From positions 930,001-994,000 of the forward strand of contig CP051247.1 of the NCBI GenBank assembly GCA_017795105.1: 64,000 nt of DNA, given 5' to 3'. Source of the DNA: Planctomycetaceae bacterium. GTDB taxonomy: Bacteria; Planctomycetota; Planctomycetia; Planctomycetales; Planctomycetaceae. Positions within the stretch are counted from its first letter, which is position 1. Every line of letters starts with the position of its first letter. Positions 44,142 through 52,501 of the stretch are shown here, piece by piece. The position numbers and the translations under genes are program-made. The notes under the pieces were generated by a model. That model was not told the origin of the DNA. It saw only the letters and a program-made list of their open reading frames with translations, and ran no database searches.

Positions 44142-45500
44142 ATGAAGAAGAGACTTCGTTCTGACAGCGGTCTGATTGCCTGGATGAATCAGACGACTCG
44201 CCCCCTGATCGCACTCGATCCACGCGGCCGTGTCCGGTTCTTCAATCAGGGAGCCGAGGCAATGACCGGCTGTCATCCCGAAGACGTGCTCGGAAAATCG
44301 TGTGAGTATCGGACGGAAACGACCGGATCGCTCAGTGAACGTGTGCTGGCAGCTCTCGCGCCTCCGCCCGAAGTCTTCGCCGGCGACGATCAGGTTGTGA
44401 CCACTCACTTCATCGATTCACGCGGACGGCGGCAAACGCTGAAATTGCTCTACTTTGCCCTGCGAAGTGACGATCACCACGTCTCTGCAGTTCTCGCCAT
44501 GCAGATCGACGAAGAAGAAACGATCATCACCCGCCCGGCTCCGGCCAGCCAGCAATTTCATGCCGAGTTGAGCCAGCTCCTGAGTCGTCGCGAGAGCGTG
44601 CAGCGGCAGATGCAGCTGGTGACAAAGAGCCCTGCAATGCAACGCGTGTCGGCACAGGTCGACGCCGCCCGAAGCTGCGGTGTCCCCGTGCACCTGCAGG
44701 GGCCGGTGGGATCCGGTCGAAAGATGCTCGCCCGCATGATCCTGACCGTGGAGCAGAAGCAATTCTCGCCACTGGCTGTGCTCGACTGCCGGTCACTTTC
44801 CCGGATCGACTTCAAGCGGATGCTCGATGACTGCCTGGGCTTCGCCGCAGAAGCCGATGATCCGACCGGTATTCTGTTTGAGCATGTCGATGAACTCGGA
44901 GCCGATCTGCAGAGTCATGTGCTGGAGATGAAGGAGAAGCGCTGGCCGGAAACATGTCGTCTCCTAAGTTCCTCGGCTCGCGATCTGAATGAGGCACTGC
45001 GACAGGAACAGATTCTCGAACCGTTATTCTATCTGCTGACTGCGTTCGTGATCGAGGTCCCCTCCCTCACGGAACGAAAAGCGGATCTCGACTTGCTGAT
45101 TCAACTGTTTGTCGAGCAGAACAATCGTGGCCGGGCGCGGCAGTTGAGTGGCGTTGATCGTCAGGTGCGGGATGCGCTCCTGGCCTATTCCTGGCCGGGA
45201 GAAGCCAGAGAATTGCATGAGACGATCGGCGAAGCCTGCCGAGTTTGCGAAGAGACGACCGTGAAACTGGAGCATCTGCCGTTCGGCTTTTATTCAGGCC
45301 AGCAGGCCGACGCCGCCCTTCCTGTTCAACAGGAAACGTTTCGCCCGCTCGAAGAAAGTCTCAATGCGGTCGAACGTGCGGAGATCGAACGGGCACTCGC
45401 CTACGCGAAAGATAACAAAGCCAAAGCAGCCGATCTACTGGGGTTGACCCGGGCGAAGTTCTATCGACGGTTGGAAGCGCTGGGGATTGAGAGCGAGTAG
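44142..45500 (+). CDS. PAS / degenerate AAA+ / Fis-type regulator (sigma-54 activator-like)
   Basis: A 452-residue protein with the domain order of a bacterial enhancer-binding protein. A PAS domain lies at about 10-115 (LIALDPRGRVRFFNQGAEAMTG). The AAA region, about 160-375, has a Walker-A-like GPVGSGRKML near 186, a weakened Walker B (GILFEHVDELG for the usual FLDEIGEL), and the SWPGEARELHETI segment for the arginine-finger part. A Fis-type helix-turn-helix ends the protein (ALAYAKDNKAKAADLLGLTRAKFYRRLEALG). The GAFTGA loop that contacts sigma-54 is missing: the segment between Walker A and B is shortened. It therefore may bind DNA without activating sigma-54 open complexes, acting as a sigma-70 regulator or repressor as TyrR does. 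Confidence 0.82.
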   Translation: MKKRLRSDSGLIAWMNQTTRPLIALDPRGRVRFFNQGAEAMTGCHPEDVLGKSCEYRTETTGSLSERVLAALAPPPEVFAGDDQVVTTHFIDSRGRRQTLKLLYFALRSDDHHVSAVLAMQIDEEETIITRPAPASQQFHAELSQLLSRRESVQRQMQLVTKSPAMQRVSAQVDAARSCGVPVHLQGPVGSGRKMLARMILTVEQKQFSPLAVLDCRSLSRIDFKRMLDDCLGFAAEADDPTGILFEHVDELGADLQSHVLEMKEKRWPETCRLLSSSARDLNEALRQEQILEPLFYLLTAFVIEVPSLTERKADLDLLIQLFVEQNNRGRARQLSGVDRQVRDALLAYSWPGEARELHETIGEACRVCEETTVKLEHLPFGFYSGQQADAALPVQQETFRPLEESLNAVERAEIERALAYAKDNKAKAADLLGLTRAKFYRRLEALGIESE

Positions 45501-45533
45501 TCGAGACGCCTCACACTGCATCGACTGAATCCT

Positions 45534-45590
45534 AACCCGAAGTGTCAGCGAGGGACGAACGTCGTGCCAACCTCGCTGACGCTTCGGGTT
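45534..45590. repeat. REP-like inverted repeat
   Basis: AACCCGAAGTGTCAGCGAGG (45534-45553) and CCTCGCTGACGCTTCGGGTT (45571-45590) are inverted 20-base arms with one mismatch and a 17-base loop. The same sequence family appears at 25703, 25981 and 26082 in this window. It begins 33 bases after the regulator gene stop. Confidence 0.75.
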
Positions 45591-45614
45591 GGGATGTCTT
45601 GGGTGCGGCCAGAC

Positions 45615-45938
45615 ACACTGCTGGGTAAGCCAGCAGTGGCACCCGGCGTTGGGGATTGAAGAGCCGGCACCCATTTCGACGAGACTTGCTTTAGGAGTAG
45701 GGTGCGTTTTAACGCACCGGGTCAACTTCAGCGACCACAACCGGGATCGCCACTATGCCCGATCCAATTCCTTCCCGACAAAAGCAGTCGGTCGCACCGG
45801 AATCTTCGCTCCGTCCGGCGCGTCAAGACTCACGGCACAGGTTTGGCCATCGATCGCTGTCAGTCGTCGAATTCGCGATCACACTGCTGGGCAAGCCAGC
45901 AGTGGCACCCGGGGATGGGGATTGAAGAGCCGGCACCC
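45615..45938. repeat. Duplicated 58-bp palindrome-containing repeat and spacer
   Basis: A 58-base unit beginning ACACTGCTGGG occurs at 45615-45672 and 45881-45938 with three mismatches; each contains the palindrome CACTGCTGG..AAGCCAGCAGTGG. The spacer includes another palindrome of the GTGCGTTTTAACGCAC type that resembles the one at 25654. The region is part of the 454-base gene-free gap between the regulator and rpoN, which have convergent orientation. Short frames here are repeat translations. Confidence 0.75.
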
Positions 45939-45954
45939 GGACTGAGAAGACCGG

Positions 45955-47427
45955 CTAGTACTCTTTGCGTTGCCGCGACGACGGAATGTTCATCGCTTTG
46001 CGGTATTTTGTGATCGTGCGGCGGGCGAGTGTATAGCCGTGGGTCGCCATTTCTTTCACGAGGGCATCGTCGCTGAGCGGGTTGTGCTTGTCCTCGTTGT
46101 CGATCACTTCCTGCAGTTTCAGGCGAATCTTCTGCCAGGCGACTTCATCGCCTTCCGCGGTTGTGGTTCCTCCGCCGAAGAAGCGGCGAAGCGGATAGAT
46201 GCCGCGAGGCGTTTCCATCCATTTGCCATCGACGGCTCGCGAGATGGTCGTCACGTGGACGCCGACATCATCGGCGATCTGCTGCATCTTCAGCGGGACG
46301 ATGGCTTCCGGTCCATTCTCCAGGAAGTCAGACTGATGGTCGACGATCGCCTGAGAGACTTTTCGCAGCGTGTTGTGTCGCTGTTCGATGGCTTCGATCA
46401 GCCACTTGGCCGCTTCCATCTTCTTGCGGATGTACTCCTTGGTCTGCTGATCAGGATTGTCCTGCAGCATGCGAACGTACTTTCGGGAAATCCGCAGTTC
46501 GGGCGTGTAGTCGTTGATCAACGTGACACGCCATTGGCCATCTTCGCCCTGCTCCACCCGAACATCGGGAGAAACGTTCTGCGAGATGTGTGACTGGAAG
46601 CGACGCCCCGGAAACGGTTCGAGAGTGCGGATCTGTTCGAGAGCCGCCTTGATGGTATCGAGCGAGTAGCCGGTCGTCCGTTCAATCAGCGGCAACCGGT
46701 TCTGGCTGATGTTTTCCAGATGGTCGGTGATCAGGGTCACGACGACATCGCGGAGCGGCATCTCGTCGTCGACCTGTAGCAGCAGGCATTCCTGCAGATT
46801 GCGGGCTCCGACGCCGGGCGGGTCGAGCCGTTGAATCATGTTGAGCACTTTGTCGGCGATGGCGTATTCAACCGGCTGGCCGTAAACCTGAATGATTTCT
46901 GGCAGCGTGCCTTGCAAACGGCCGTTGTCGTCGAGGTTCTGAACCAGGAACTCGCCGAAGTCACGTTCTTCGGTTTCGAGCTCGAAGTAGTGAAACTGTT
47001 CGAGGAGATAATCCTGCAGCGACTGCGGACTGGCCTGCAGATTGCCGAGCAGATCGTGCTGACGATCGGAGAACTCGTCGATACGGTTCGACGACGGCTT
47101 TCCGCCGGAGGTGATGTTGTCTTCGGGCCACTCGGCGGACATCTCAAGTAGACGTTCGAAGTCGGCTTCGTTGTTGTGATCGTTATCGACCACGATCTCG
47201 CGTTGTTCGATCTCTCGGCCGGCTTCGGGCGAATCGGAGTCGCCGTCGTGTGCATCCTTCTGCTTGGAGTCGATCTGCTCGAGGACGACGTTTTCTTCCA
47301 GCTCCTGATCGATCTTTTCCTGCAGCGCCATGACAGACATCTGCAGGATCTCCATGGACTGGATCATGCGCGGAGCCAGCTTCATTTGCTGGCTCATCTT
47401 CATTTGCTGCGAGAAATTCAAATGCAT
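45955..47427 (-). CDS. rpoN: RNA polymerase sigma-54 factor
   Basis: A 490-residue RpoN. Region I is glutamine-rich and helical (LNFSQQMKMSQQMKLAPRMI, SMEILQM), region II acidic (DAHDGDSDSPEAGREIE), and the core-binding region runs from about 130 to 320 (DPPGVGARNLQECLLLQ). The DNA-binding part has the helix-turn-helix VGVHVTTISRAVDGKW and PRGIYPLRRFF, and ends with the RpoN box ARRTITKYRKAMNIPSS. Sigma-54 recognises -24/-12 promoters and needs AAA+ activators. Two candidate sigma-54 promoters (43554, 59534) are in this window. The gene is convergent with the degenerate activator at 44142-45500. Confidence 0.97.
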   Translation of the reverse strand: MHLNFSQQMKMSQQMKLAPRMIQSMEILQMSVMALQEKIDQELEENVVLEQIDSKQKDAHDGDSDSPEAGREIEQREIVVDNDHNNEADFERLLEMSAEWPEDNITSGGKPSSNRIDEFSDRQHDLLGNLQASPQSLQDYLLEQFHYFELETEERDFGEFLVQNLDDNGRLQGTLPEIIQVYGQPVEYAIADKVLNMIQRLDPPGVGARNLQECLLLQVDDEMPLRDVVVTLITDHLENISQNRLPLIERTTGYSLDTIKAALEQIRTLEPFPGRRFQSHISQNVSPDVRVEQGEDGQWRVTLINDYTPELRISRKYVRMLQDNPDQQTKEYIRKKMEAAKWLIEAIEQRHNTLRKVSQAIVDHQSDFLENGPEAIVPLKMQQIADDVGVHVTTISRAVDGKWMETPRGIYPLRRFFGGGTTTAEGDEVAWQKIRLKLQEVIDNEDKHNPLSDDALVKEMATHGYTLARRTITKYRKAMNIPSSRQRKEY

Positions 47428-47605
47428 GTGCGCAAACTCAATATTTCAACCGGCTTCCAAATGCCGGACTACACTTCGATCCTTGCATGACGATCACGGC
47501 GACTCCCCGAAGGAAATCCCCGCCACCAAACTAGCCGATTATAATGGTTCCCGAATCGAACGCGACATGGAATTATTACAAACTTATTACCGGAAAGGGC
47601 CTCCG

Positions 47606-48217
47606 TCAAAAAGACTGGCGGCCGCGGAGGGCGTCGGCCAGCATCTCTTTGTTGGCAAATTCCAGTACACTGCCGGATGCGATTCCCCGGGCGAGTCGAG
47701 TGACTTTCAGATCCCGGTTCTCCAGCAGATTTGAGATATACAGCGCCGTGCCGTCCCCTTCCAGTGTCGGATTGGTTGCCATGATCAATTCGGTCACCCC
47801 GTCCCGGTCGACCCGCTTGACAAGCGCATCGATCGTGAGCTTCTCCGGTCCGACTCCGTTCAAAGGAGACAGGCATCCGTGAAGCACGTGGAAGGTTCCC
47901 TGATAAGCGCCGGAAGCCTCAAGCGAGATCACATCCTTGGGCTGCTCAACTACACAGACCACGGTGCGATCCCGACGGGAATCTTCGCAGATGTCGCACA
48001 GGTCCCCTTCGGTCAGGGTGAAACAGTTCTGGCAGCGGCGGATGCTCCGTTTGACCGCGTCGATAGACTGAATCAACGCGGCGGCCGATCGCTTATCCAT
48101 GTTCACGACGTACTGAGCCAGTCGCTCGGCCGACTTGCGACCGATGCCGGGCATTGCGCCGAACTGTTCAATCAGGCGGGCCACACTGGGGCCGTAAGGA
48201 TGGGTTTGCTCGTCCAT
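47606..48217 (-). CDS. recR: Recombination mediator RecR
   Basis: A 203-residue RecR. It has the helix-hairpin-helix (GAMPGIGRKSAERLAQYV), the four-cysteine zinc motif (CQNCFTLTEGDLCDIC at about residues 57-72) and the Toprim domain (VVCVVEQPKDV, NPTLEGDGTALYI), and a conserved C-terminal Walker-like segment. RecR with RecF or RecO loads RecA on gapped or broken DNA. It is the last gene of the dnaX-ybaB-recR run, 70 bases after ybaB. Its stop lies 178 bases before the rpoN start, with no clear terminator. Length is normal for the family. Confidence 0.97.
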   Translation of the reverse strand: MDEQTHPYGPSVARLIEQFGAMPGIGRKSAERLAQYVVNMDKRSAAALIQSIDAVKRSIRRCQNCFTLTEGDLCDICEDSRRDRTVVCVVEQPKDVISLEASGAYQGTFHVLHGCLSPLNGVGPEKLTIDALVKRVDRDGVTELIMATNPTLEGDGTALYISNLLENRDLKVTRLARGIASGSVLEFANKEMLADALRGRQSF

Positions 48218-48287
48218 GCAGTTTCTTCAACAGATGCAGTTCACAGCCACGAGTCATTCCTGACAACGCGGATGGTCATTCAATAAA

Positions 48288-48635
48288 TCACTTCCCAAAG
48301 TTCGAGAGGGCATCCTGCAGACCGGGGATGTTCAATCCCTGCGTCACTTCCGACATCTTTTCCGAAGCGGCTTCCTTCGCGTTGGTCAGCGCCGCGTTGG
48401 CAGCCGAGACGAAGAGATCTTCGAGAACCTCACGGTCTCCCGTTTCCAGCAGTGTCGGCTCGATCTGACAGCTGACGATTTCCTGCTGCCCGTTGGCAAT
48501 GACCTTCACCATGCCGCCGCCGGCTTCTCCGGAAACCTGCAGGTCCTTCAACGATTCCTGCACTTCGGTCATCTTGGCCTGCATTTCCTGAGCCTGCTTC
48601 ATCATGCCGGCGATATTGGAGAGTCCTTTAAACAT
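48288..48635 (-). CDS. ybaB: YbaB/EbfC nucleoid-associated protein
   Basis: A 115-residue YbaB/EbfC family protein. The N-terminal helix (MMKQAQEMQAKMTEVQESLKDL) is followed by the typical GGGMVKVIANGQQEIVSCQIEP strand region and a C-terminal helix with a DLFVSAANAALTNAKE core. These dimers bind DNA as tweezers-like nucleoid proteins. AAGGA lies six bases before the ATG. It lies between dnaX and recR, the arrangement conserved in many bacteria. Confidence 0.95.
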   Translation of the reverse strand: MFKGLSNIAGMMKQAQEMQAKMTEVQESLKDLQVSGEAGGGMVKVIANGQQEIVSCQIEPTLLETGDREVLEDLFVSAANAALTNAKEAASEKMSEVTQGLNIPGLQDALSNFGK

Positions 48636-48770
48636 TGGTTTTCCTTACGCTGGAGAATCCTGTCGATCGTGTCCGCGTTCGCTGGATCGCAGTTCTCTTG
48701 ATTACAATTCAATTCCGGTTGGGATCAAGTCCGATCCCGTCATTGTACGCATGCCGGCCTGGCCGATGGC

Positions 48771-50507
48771 TCAGCTTTTTCGAATTCGATCGGTGTGTCC
48801 AACATTGGCGTTGAAAATCTCTTCGGCCTGCTTCACGAACTCATGTTTCACAATCGCGGCGGCCGCCCCCGGCTTCTGAGCGGAAGTCGATGGACCAGCC
48901 AGCGATTCGTCGATAATCAGTTTCAGGTGAATCTTGTCACCGGTGATCTGTTGCAGGCTCTGTTCGAGCTTCCGCATTTGATCAGGCTTCTGGGCCATGT
49001 CGCGAGCGAACTGTCCCCGGGGTGCGAAGACGACTTCGAGCACGGTGGGAGAAATAATCGACGTCCGCGAAGCCTGACGCATAAAGTTGGCCGCCGTCGG
49101 ATCAACCCGCGTGAGCAGCTCCCGCCAGATCTGTTCGCGGTTCGCTTCCGTAAACGTAATCTGCCGGCCGGCAGGTTCAGGCGTGGGAGCCGGTTCGTCC
49201 GGAGGGTCCGCAGATGGTTCCTCCCGAGTGACCGGAGTCTCGGCGACTGCCGGCGGAACATAACCGCGATCGGGAGGGCTTACCTCAGGACTTTTTTTTT
49301 GAGGCGGATTGCCGGCCGGAGCGGACTGAGCAGGGCCGACGTTCAACACTGTTCCTGCAGGGCGACTGCGAAGCTCGGTCACCAGCTGACTGAGACTCTC
49401 GACATCTTCGAGCATCGAAACTCGAATGAGGGCCAGATCGAGTAACGCCCGCACATGCGGAACGCGGCTGAGACGCGATTTGGTTTCGGAGAGAATCTGC
49501 ATCGCCGTGGTAATCGTCTGCAGGCCGAGACTGTTCGCGACTTCGATGAGCCGAGGCTTCTGCGAAGGCCCGATCCCGAGCAGTTCGACGGAGTCGGCTC
49601 CGCATTTCACAATCATCAGATCGCGGTAGACATTCACGAGCTGATCGAGCAGATTCCCAAGTTGAACGCCGGCGTGAATCGCTTCGTCAACTTCGCCGAG
49701 AATAGCCGCCCGGTCCTGCCGATGGATGGCGTCGATGATCGACAGCAGCCGCTCGTCACCTGCCGTTCCGAGCAACTGGTTCACATCGCCGGCAGAGATT
49801 TCTGCTCCGCCGAAGGCCAGCAGCTGATCGAACAGCGACTGACTGTCCCGCATCGAGCCCCCTGCCCGGCGGGCAACCAGATCGATCGCTTCAGCCGTGA
49901 CCGAAACGCCTTCGCGGTCGGCAATCTCGGCCAGACGCTGCGAGATTGCATGCGTCTCAATGCTCGAAAAATCGAACCGTTGGCAGCGGGAGAGAATTGT
50001 ATCGGGGACCTTCTGCGGCTCGGTCGTACAGAAGACGAACTTCACATTCGGCGGCGGCTCTTCGAGGGTCTTCAGAAGCGCATTAAACGCTTCCTTGGTG
50101 AGCATGTGGACTTCGTCGATGATGTACATTTTGATGCGGGTTCGCATCGACCGAATCCCGACGTTGGCCCGCAAAGCGCGGATATCGTCGATCCCGCGAT
50201 TGGAGGCCCCGTCGATTTCCATCACGTCGACATCGCCACCAGCGGCAATTGCATGGCACATTTCGCATTGATTGCAGGGCTCGCCGCTTTCGGCATTGGG
50301 GCAGTTCAGAGCCTTGGCGAGAATTCGGGCCATCGAGGTTTTGCCGACTCCTCGGGCTCCGGTGAAGAGGTAGGCGTGCGCAACGCGGTCGGCGAGAATC
50401 GCGTTCTTCAACGCCTGGGCGACGTGCTGCTGGCCGACGACATCGCCGAAAGATTGCGGCCGGTAGCGTCTCGCCAGAACGGTATAGGCTGCCTGTTGTG
50501 TCGACAT
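48771..50507 (-). CDS. dnaX: DNA polymerase III subunits tau/gamma
   Basis: A 578-residue clamp-loader ATPase. Walker A is GARGVGKTS, the zinc module is CPNAESGEPCNQCEMC, Walker B is MYIIDEVHML, sensor 1 FVFCTTEPQKVPDTILSRCQ holds the SRC arginine finger, and domain III follows to about residue 370. The remaining part is a proline-rich linker and a C-terminal tau-like domain. The ATG at 50507 has AGGG about six bases upstream; another in-frame ATG at 50522 adds five residues. A nine-A tract on the coding strand (49300-49292) in the linker allows a short gamma form (see separate entry). It heads the dnaX-ybaB-recR run. Confidence 0.96.
   Translation of the reverse strand: MSTQQAAYTVLARRYRPQSFGDVVGQQHVAQALKNAILADRVAHAYLFTGARGVGKTSMARILAKALNCPNAESGEPCNQCEMCHAIAAGGDVDVMEIDGASNRGIDDIRALRANVGIRSMRTRIKMYIIDEVHMLTKEAFNALLKTLEEPPPNVKFVFCTTEPQKVPDTILSRCQRFDFSSIETHAISQRLAEIADREGVSVTAEAIDLVARRAGGSMRDSQSLFDQLLAFGGAEISAGDVNQLLGTAGDERLLSIIDAIHRQDRAAILGEVDEAIHAGVQLGNLLDQLVNVYRDLMIVKCGADSVELLGIGPSQKPRLIEVANSLGLQTITTAMQILSETKSRLSRVPHVRALLDLALIRVSMLEDVESLSQLVTELRSRPAGTVLNVGPAQSAPAGNPPQKKSPEVSPPDRGYVPPAVAETPVTREEPSADPPDEPAPTPEPAGRQITFTEANREQIWRELLTRVDPTAANFMRQASRTSIISPTVLEVVFAPRGQFARDMAQKPDQMRKLEQSLQQITGDKIHLKLIIDESLAGPSTSAQKPGAAAAIVKHEFVKQAEEIFNANVGHTDRIRKS
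49285..49300 (-). promoter_or_regulatory. dnaX: dnaX A9 slippage/frameshift site
   Basis: On the coding strand the sequence reads C-AAAAAAAAA-GTCCTGA. In frame it encodes Gln-Lys-Lys-Ser. Moving to the -1 frame, either by ribosomal slipping or by an extra transcribed A, reads AAG TCC TGA, so translation stops at 49287-49285 after about 405 residues. This would give a gamma-like protein containing domains I-III, as produced at the A-rich sites of E. coli and Thermus dnaX. Confidence 0.7.
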
Positions 50508-50556
50508 GAATTTCCCTGACATTAACTCCTGCTGAAGACCGATGGTCGTTACTGAC

Positions 50557-51642
50557 TCACTCGGCTCCGTTCCACACGGTACCTTTGACGGCTCCCTTTT
50601 GCCAGTTGAGCCCCAGCATCAGCGAGTTCAGCCCGCTGCCGATCCCGAGCAAAGCCGCCTGACTGCCGGAGGGAATCACGCCGGCTTCGATGCCCATGCC
50701 GAGCGACAGCGGCAAGGCCGCGGCCCCCATGTTGCCGAAACGATCGTGAATCGGGTGATCGCTCGTCTCGGGAAGTAGCAGTCCTTCAAGTAGCAGCTTC
50801 CGATGAGCCTTGCCAACCTGGTGAGTGAAAACGCGCTCAACATCGGCGTCGGTCCACTCAAGGATTTGCTTTGTCTGCTCCCAGGTTTCACGGGCGAGTT
50901 TGATACCAGCGTGCAGCAAAGCTTCAGAATCGGTTTCCATCCGGGGCCGATTGTCACCATGTTTGTCTTCGACCCCGCCGGCACACAGGAGATGGGCACT
51001 TGTATCACACCGAAGTGCTCCCCCGACGAGTTGTGTTCCGTTCTGGCTGAGATCGCGATGGCAAAGCACCATCGCGGTCGAGCCTGAACCGATAGTGAGT
51101 GAGGCGAATGCGGGTTTAATCGACTGCCGCGTCAGGCCGGGGTCGTTCTTCAGCGAATCGATCGTCCCTTCGACCAGTTCGCGGCCCAGCTCGGAACCGA
51201 CAACCACGCCGGCCTGAATCTGCCCCAGTTCGATCATCTGAGCCAGAATCACAGCTCCATTCAGAATGCCGAGGCAGGCGTTGCTGACGTCGAGAACGAG
51301 AGCGGAACTGGGAAGGCCTGCCCGGTAATGAACCAGGTTCGCTGTTGCCGGCTCCATCTGGTCGCGGCAGACCGAGCCGTGGATCAAGGCTCCAAACTGT
51401 TCTGCGGATATTCCCGAGGCTTCAATCGCCATCCGGGCAGCCACGGCGCTGATCGGCCCTGGTTTGCTGCCGGGAGGGAAGAACCGACGTTCCTGAATCC
51501 CGGTCATCAATTCCAGCCGCCCTTCCGGCAGGCTGAGCCGATCGTAGACTTCCTTGAGCTGTTCCTCGATCTGCTGGGAGGAGACCCGCTCTTCGGGCAG
51601 GACATACCCCACAGATTCAAGACAAACGTTCTGAAACCGCAT
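50557..51642 (-). CDS. 3-oxoacyl-ACP synthase III (FabH)-like ketosynthase
   Basis: A 361-residue thiolase-fold protein. The catalytic triad of the FabH/OleA group is visible: Cys in VSNACLGILNG (near residue 122), His in FTHQVGKAH (near 273), and Asn in DRFGNMGAAALPL (near 305). The family condenses an acyl-CoA with malonyl-ACP, or two acyl-CoAs for OleA-type enzymes. A glycine-rich GIGSGLNSLMLG near the end is typical. It is longer than classical FabH (about 320 residues) and starts a distinct branch, so a secondary or hydrocarbon-type role is as likely as fatty-acid initiation. The gene ends 50 bases before dnaX on the same strand; a functional link is not evident. Confidence 0.87.
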   Translation of the reverse strand: MRFQNVCLESVGYVLPEERVSSQQIEEQLKEVYDRLSLPEGRLELMTGIQERRFFPPGSKPGPISAVAARMAIEASGISAEQFGALIHGSVCRDQMEPATANLVHYRAGLPSSALVLDVSNACLGILNGAVILAQMIELGQIQAGVVVGSELGRELVEGTIDSLKNDPGLTRQSIKPAFASLTIGSGSTAMVLCHRDLSQNGTQLVGGALRCDTSAHLLCAGGVEDKHGDNRPRMETDSEALLHAGIKLARETWEQTKQILEWTDADVERVFTHQVGKAHRKLLLEGLLLPETSDHPIHDRFGNMGAAALPLSLGMGIEAGVIPSGSQAALLGIGSGLNSLMLGLNWQKGAVKGTVWNGAE

Positions 51643-51889
51643 CTGTCGAATTCATTCTTGAAATTGGATCAGCCACGGAACGCCCTTCGCCCCGCCAGCT
51701 CTCCGTATTAGAGCATTTTCCAGCTCTTCTTGTAGTCGCATGAACGCCAAACGAATCGTAACGCTCGTTTCAGTCCGGTCGTTTGCTGCCCGTCTCTTAA
51801 GAATCGAGGAAATGCGCAGTGCCGGCAAGACGGTACTCGCGCGCCCCAAACGGGCGGCATCCAGCCGGAAAACAGCCCCGCCAGAAAGC

Positions 51890-51919
51890 AAAAAACCTCC
51901 TGAAAACAGGAGGTTTTTT
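51890..51919 (-). terminator. Strong rho-independent terminator
   Basis: AAAAAACCTCCTG and CAGGAGGTTTTTT form a perfect 13-bp stem with loop AAAA (51890-51919); each strand ends in six T, so it can act in both directions. It is 21 bases after the stop of the DUF309-like gene and ends that minus-strand transcript. The short frames spanning it are not genes. Confidence 0.9.
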
Positions 51920-51940
51920 CGTTGGCTCTGTCCTCACGAG

Positions 51941-52501
51941 TCAGGACATGGTTTCCGATTCCGGCTGTAGGATGAACGGGAAGACGCGAACCGGCTTGCC
52001 TGCGTCGAACTTATTCTTGTAGTTCAACTGGGCGGCTCGGTCGGCGGCGAACTGCAGGACGGTAAATTCGAGACCGCAATAGGTGTCGACATCGGCTTCG
52101 GCTGCAACATCGGCGAAGACTTCGCCCGCAGAAGCAGCGTGACGACGGACGCCGTGAATGCTGCCTTCACGAACCTTCACGCCAGCGGCAGCCAGCTTCA
52201 CCAGGCCCTTGAGGAACTTGCCGGTCAGGCTGTCGGGGCCGGAAGACTTCCACAGACGATCCCACTCTTCGTGAGATTCCCAATAGAATCCGTAATTGAA
52301 CAGATCGAGGCCGAGCAGGTAATTCCGGTGGGTCGACCAATTATCGAGCGTCAAAGCCGGCGGCGAAACGCGTTTCCGACCGTGGCTGTGGCCCCGCGGA
52401 TCGCGCATCGGATGAGGAAGACCAGAACCCGGGATAAATGCGTAAGATGGCAATTCGATCGACTGAATCAGTCGTTTCGCGTTGAGAGTGGATTGAAGCA
52501 C
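51941..52501 (-). CDS. DUF309-like protein
   Basis: A 186-residue cytoplasmic protein. The central LGLDLFNYGFYWESHEEWDRLW resembles the DUF309 signature (G.YWE.HE.WE..W), followed by LTGKFLKGLVKLAAAGVKVREG, which matches the next helix of that all-helical family. DUF309 proteins have conserved histidine and glutamate residues that look like a metal site, but their function is unknown. The start at 52501 has AAGGAG about ten bases upstream (52510-52515 on the plus strand as CTCCTT). It is monocistronic, with a strong terminator 21 bases downstream. Confidence 0.75.
   Translation of the reverse strand: MLQSTLNAKRLIQSIELPSYAFIPGSGLPHPMRDPRGHSHGRKRVSPPALTLDNWSTHRNYLLGLDLFNYGFYWESHEEWDRLWKSSGPDSLTGKFLKGLVKLAAAGVKVREGSIHGVRRHAASAGEVFADVAAEADVDTYCGLEFTVLQFAADRAAQLNYKNKFDAGKPVRVFPFILQPESETMS

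Noticed and set aside
47535..47545. ATTATAAT as a -10 box for rpoN
   Set aside because: It resembles a -10 element on both strands, but no -35 element is found at a suitable distance, so I do not list it.
51652..51970. Two short opposing frames near 51.7-51.9 kb
   Set aside because: Both run through or end at a perfect bidirectional terminator and have no ribosome site or family similarity.
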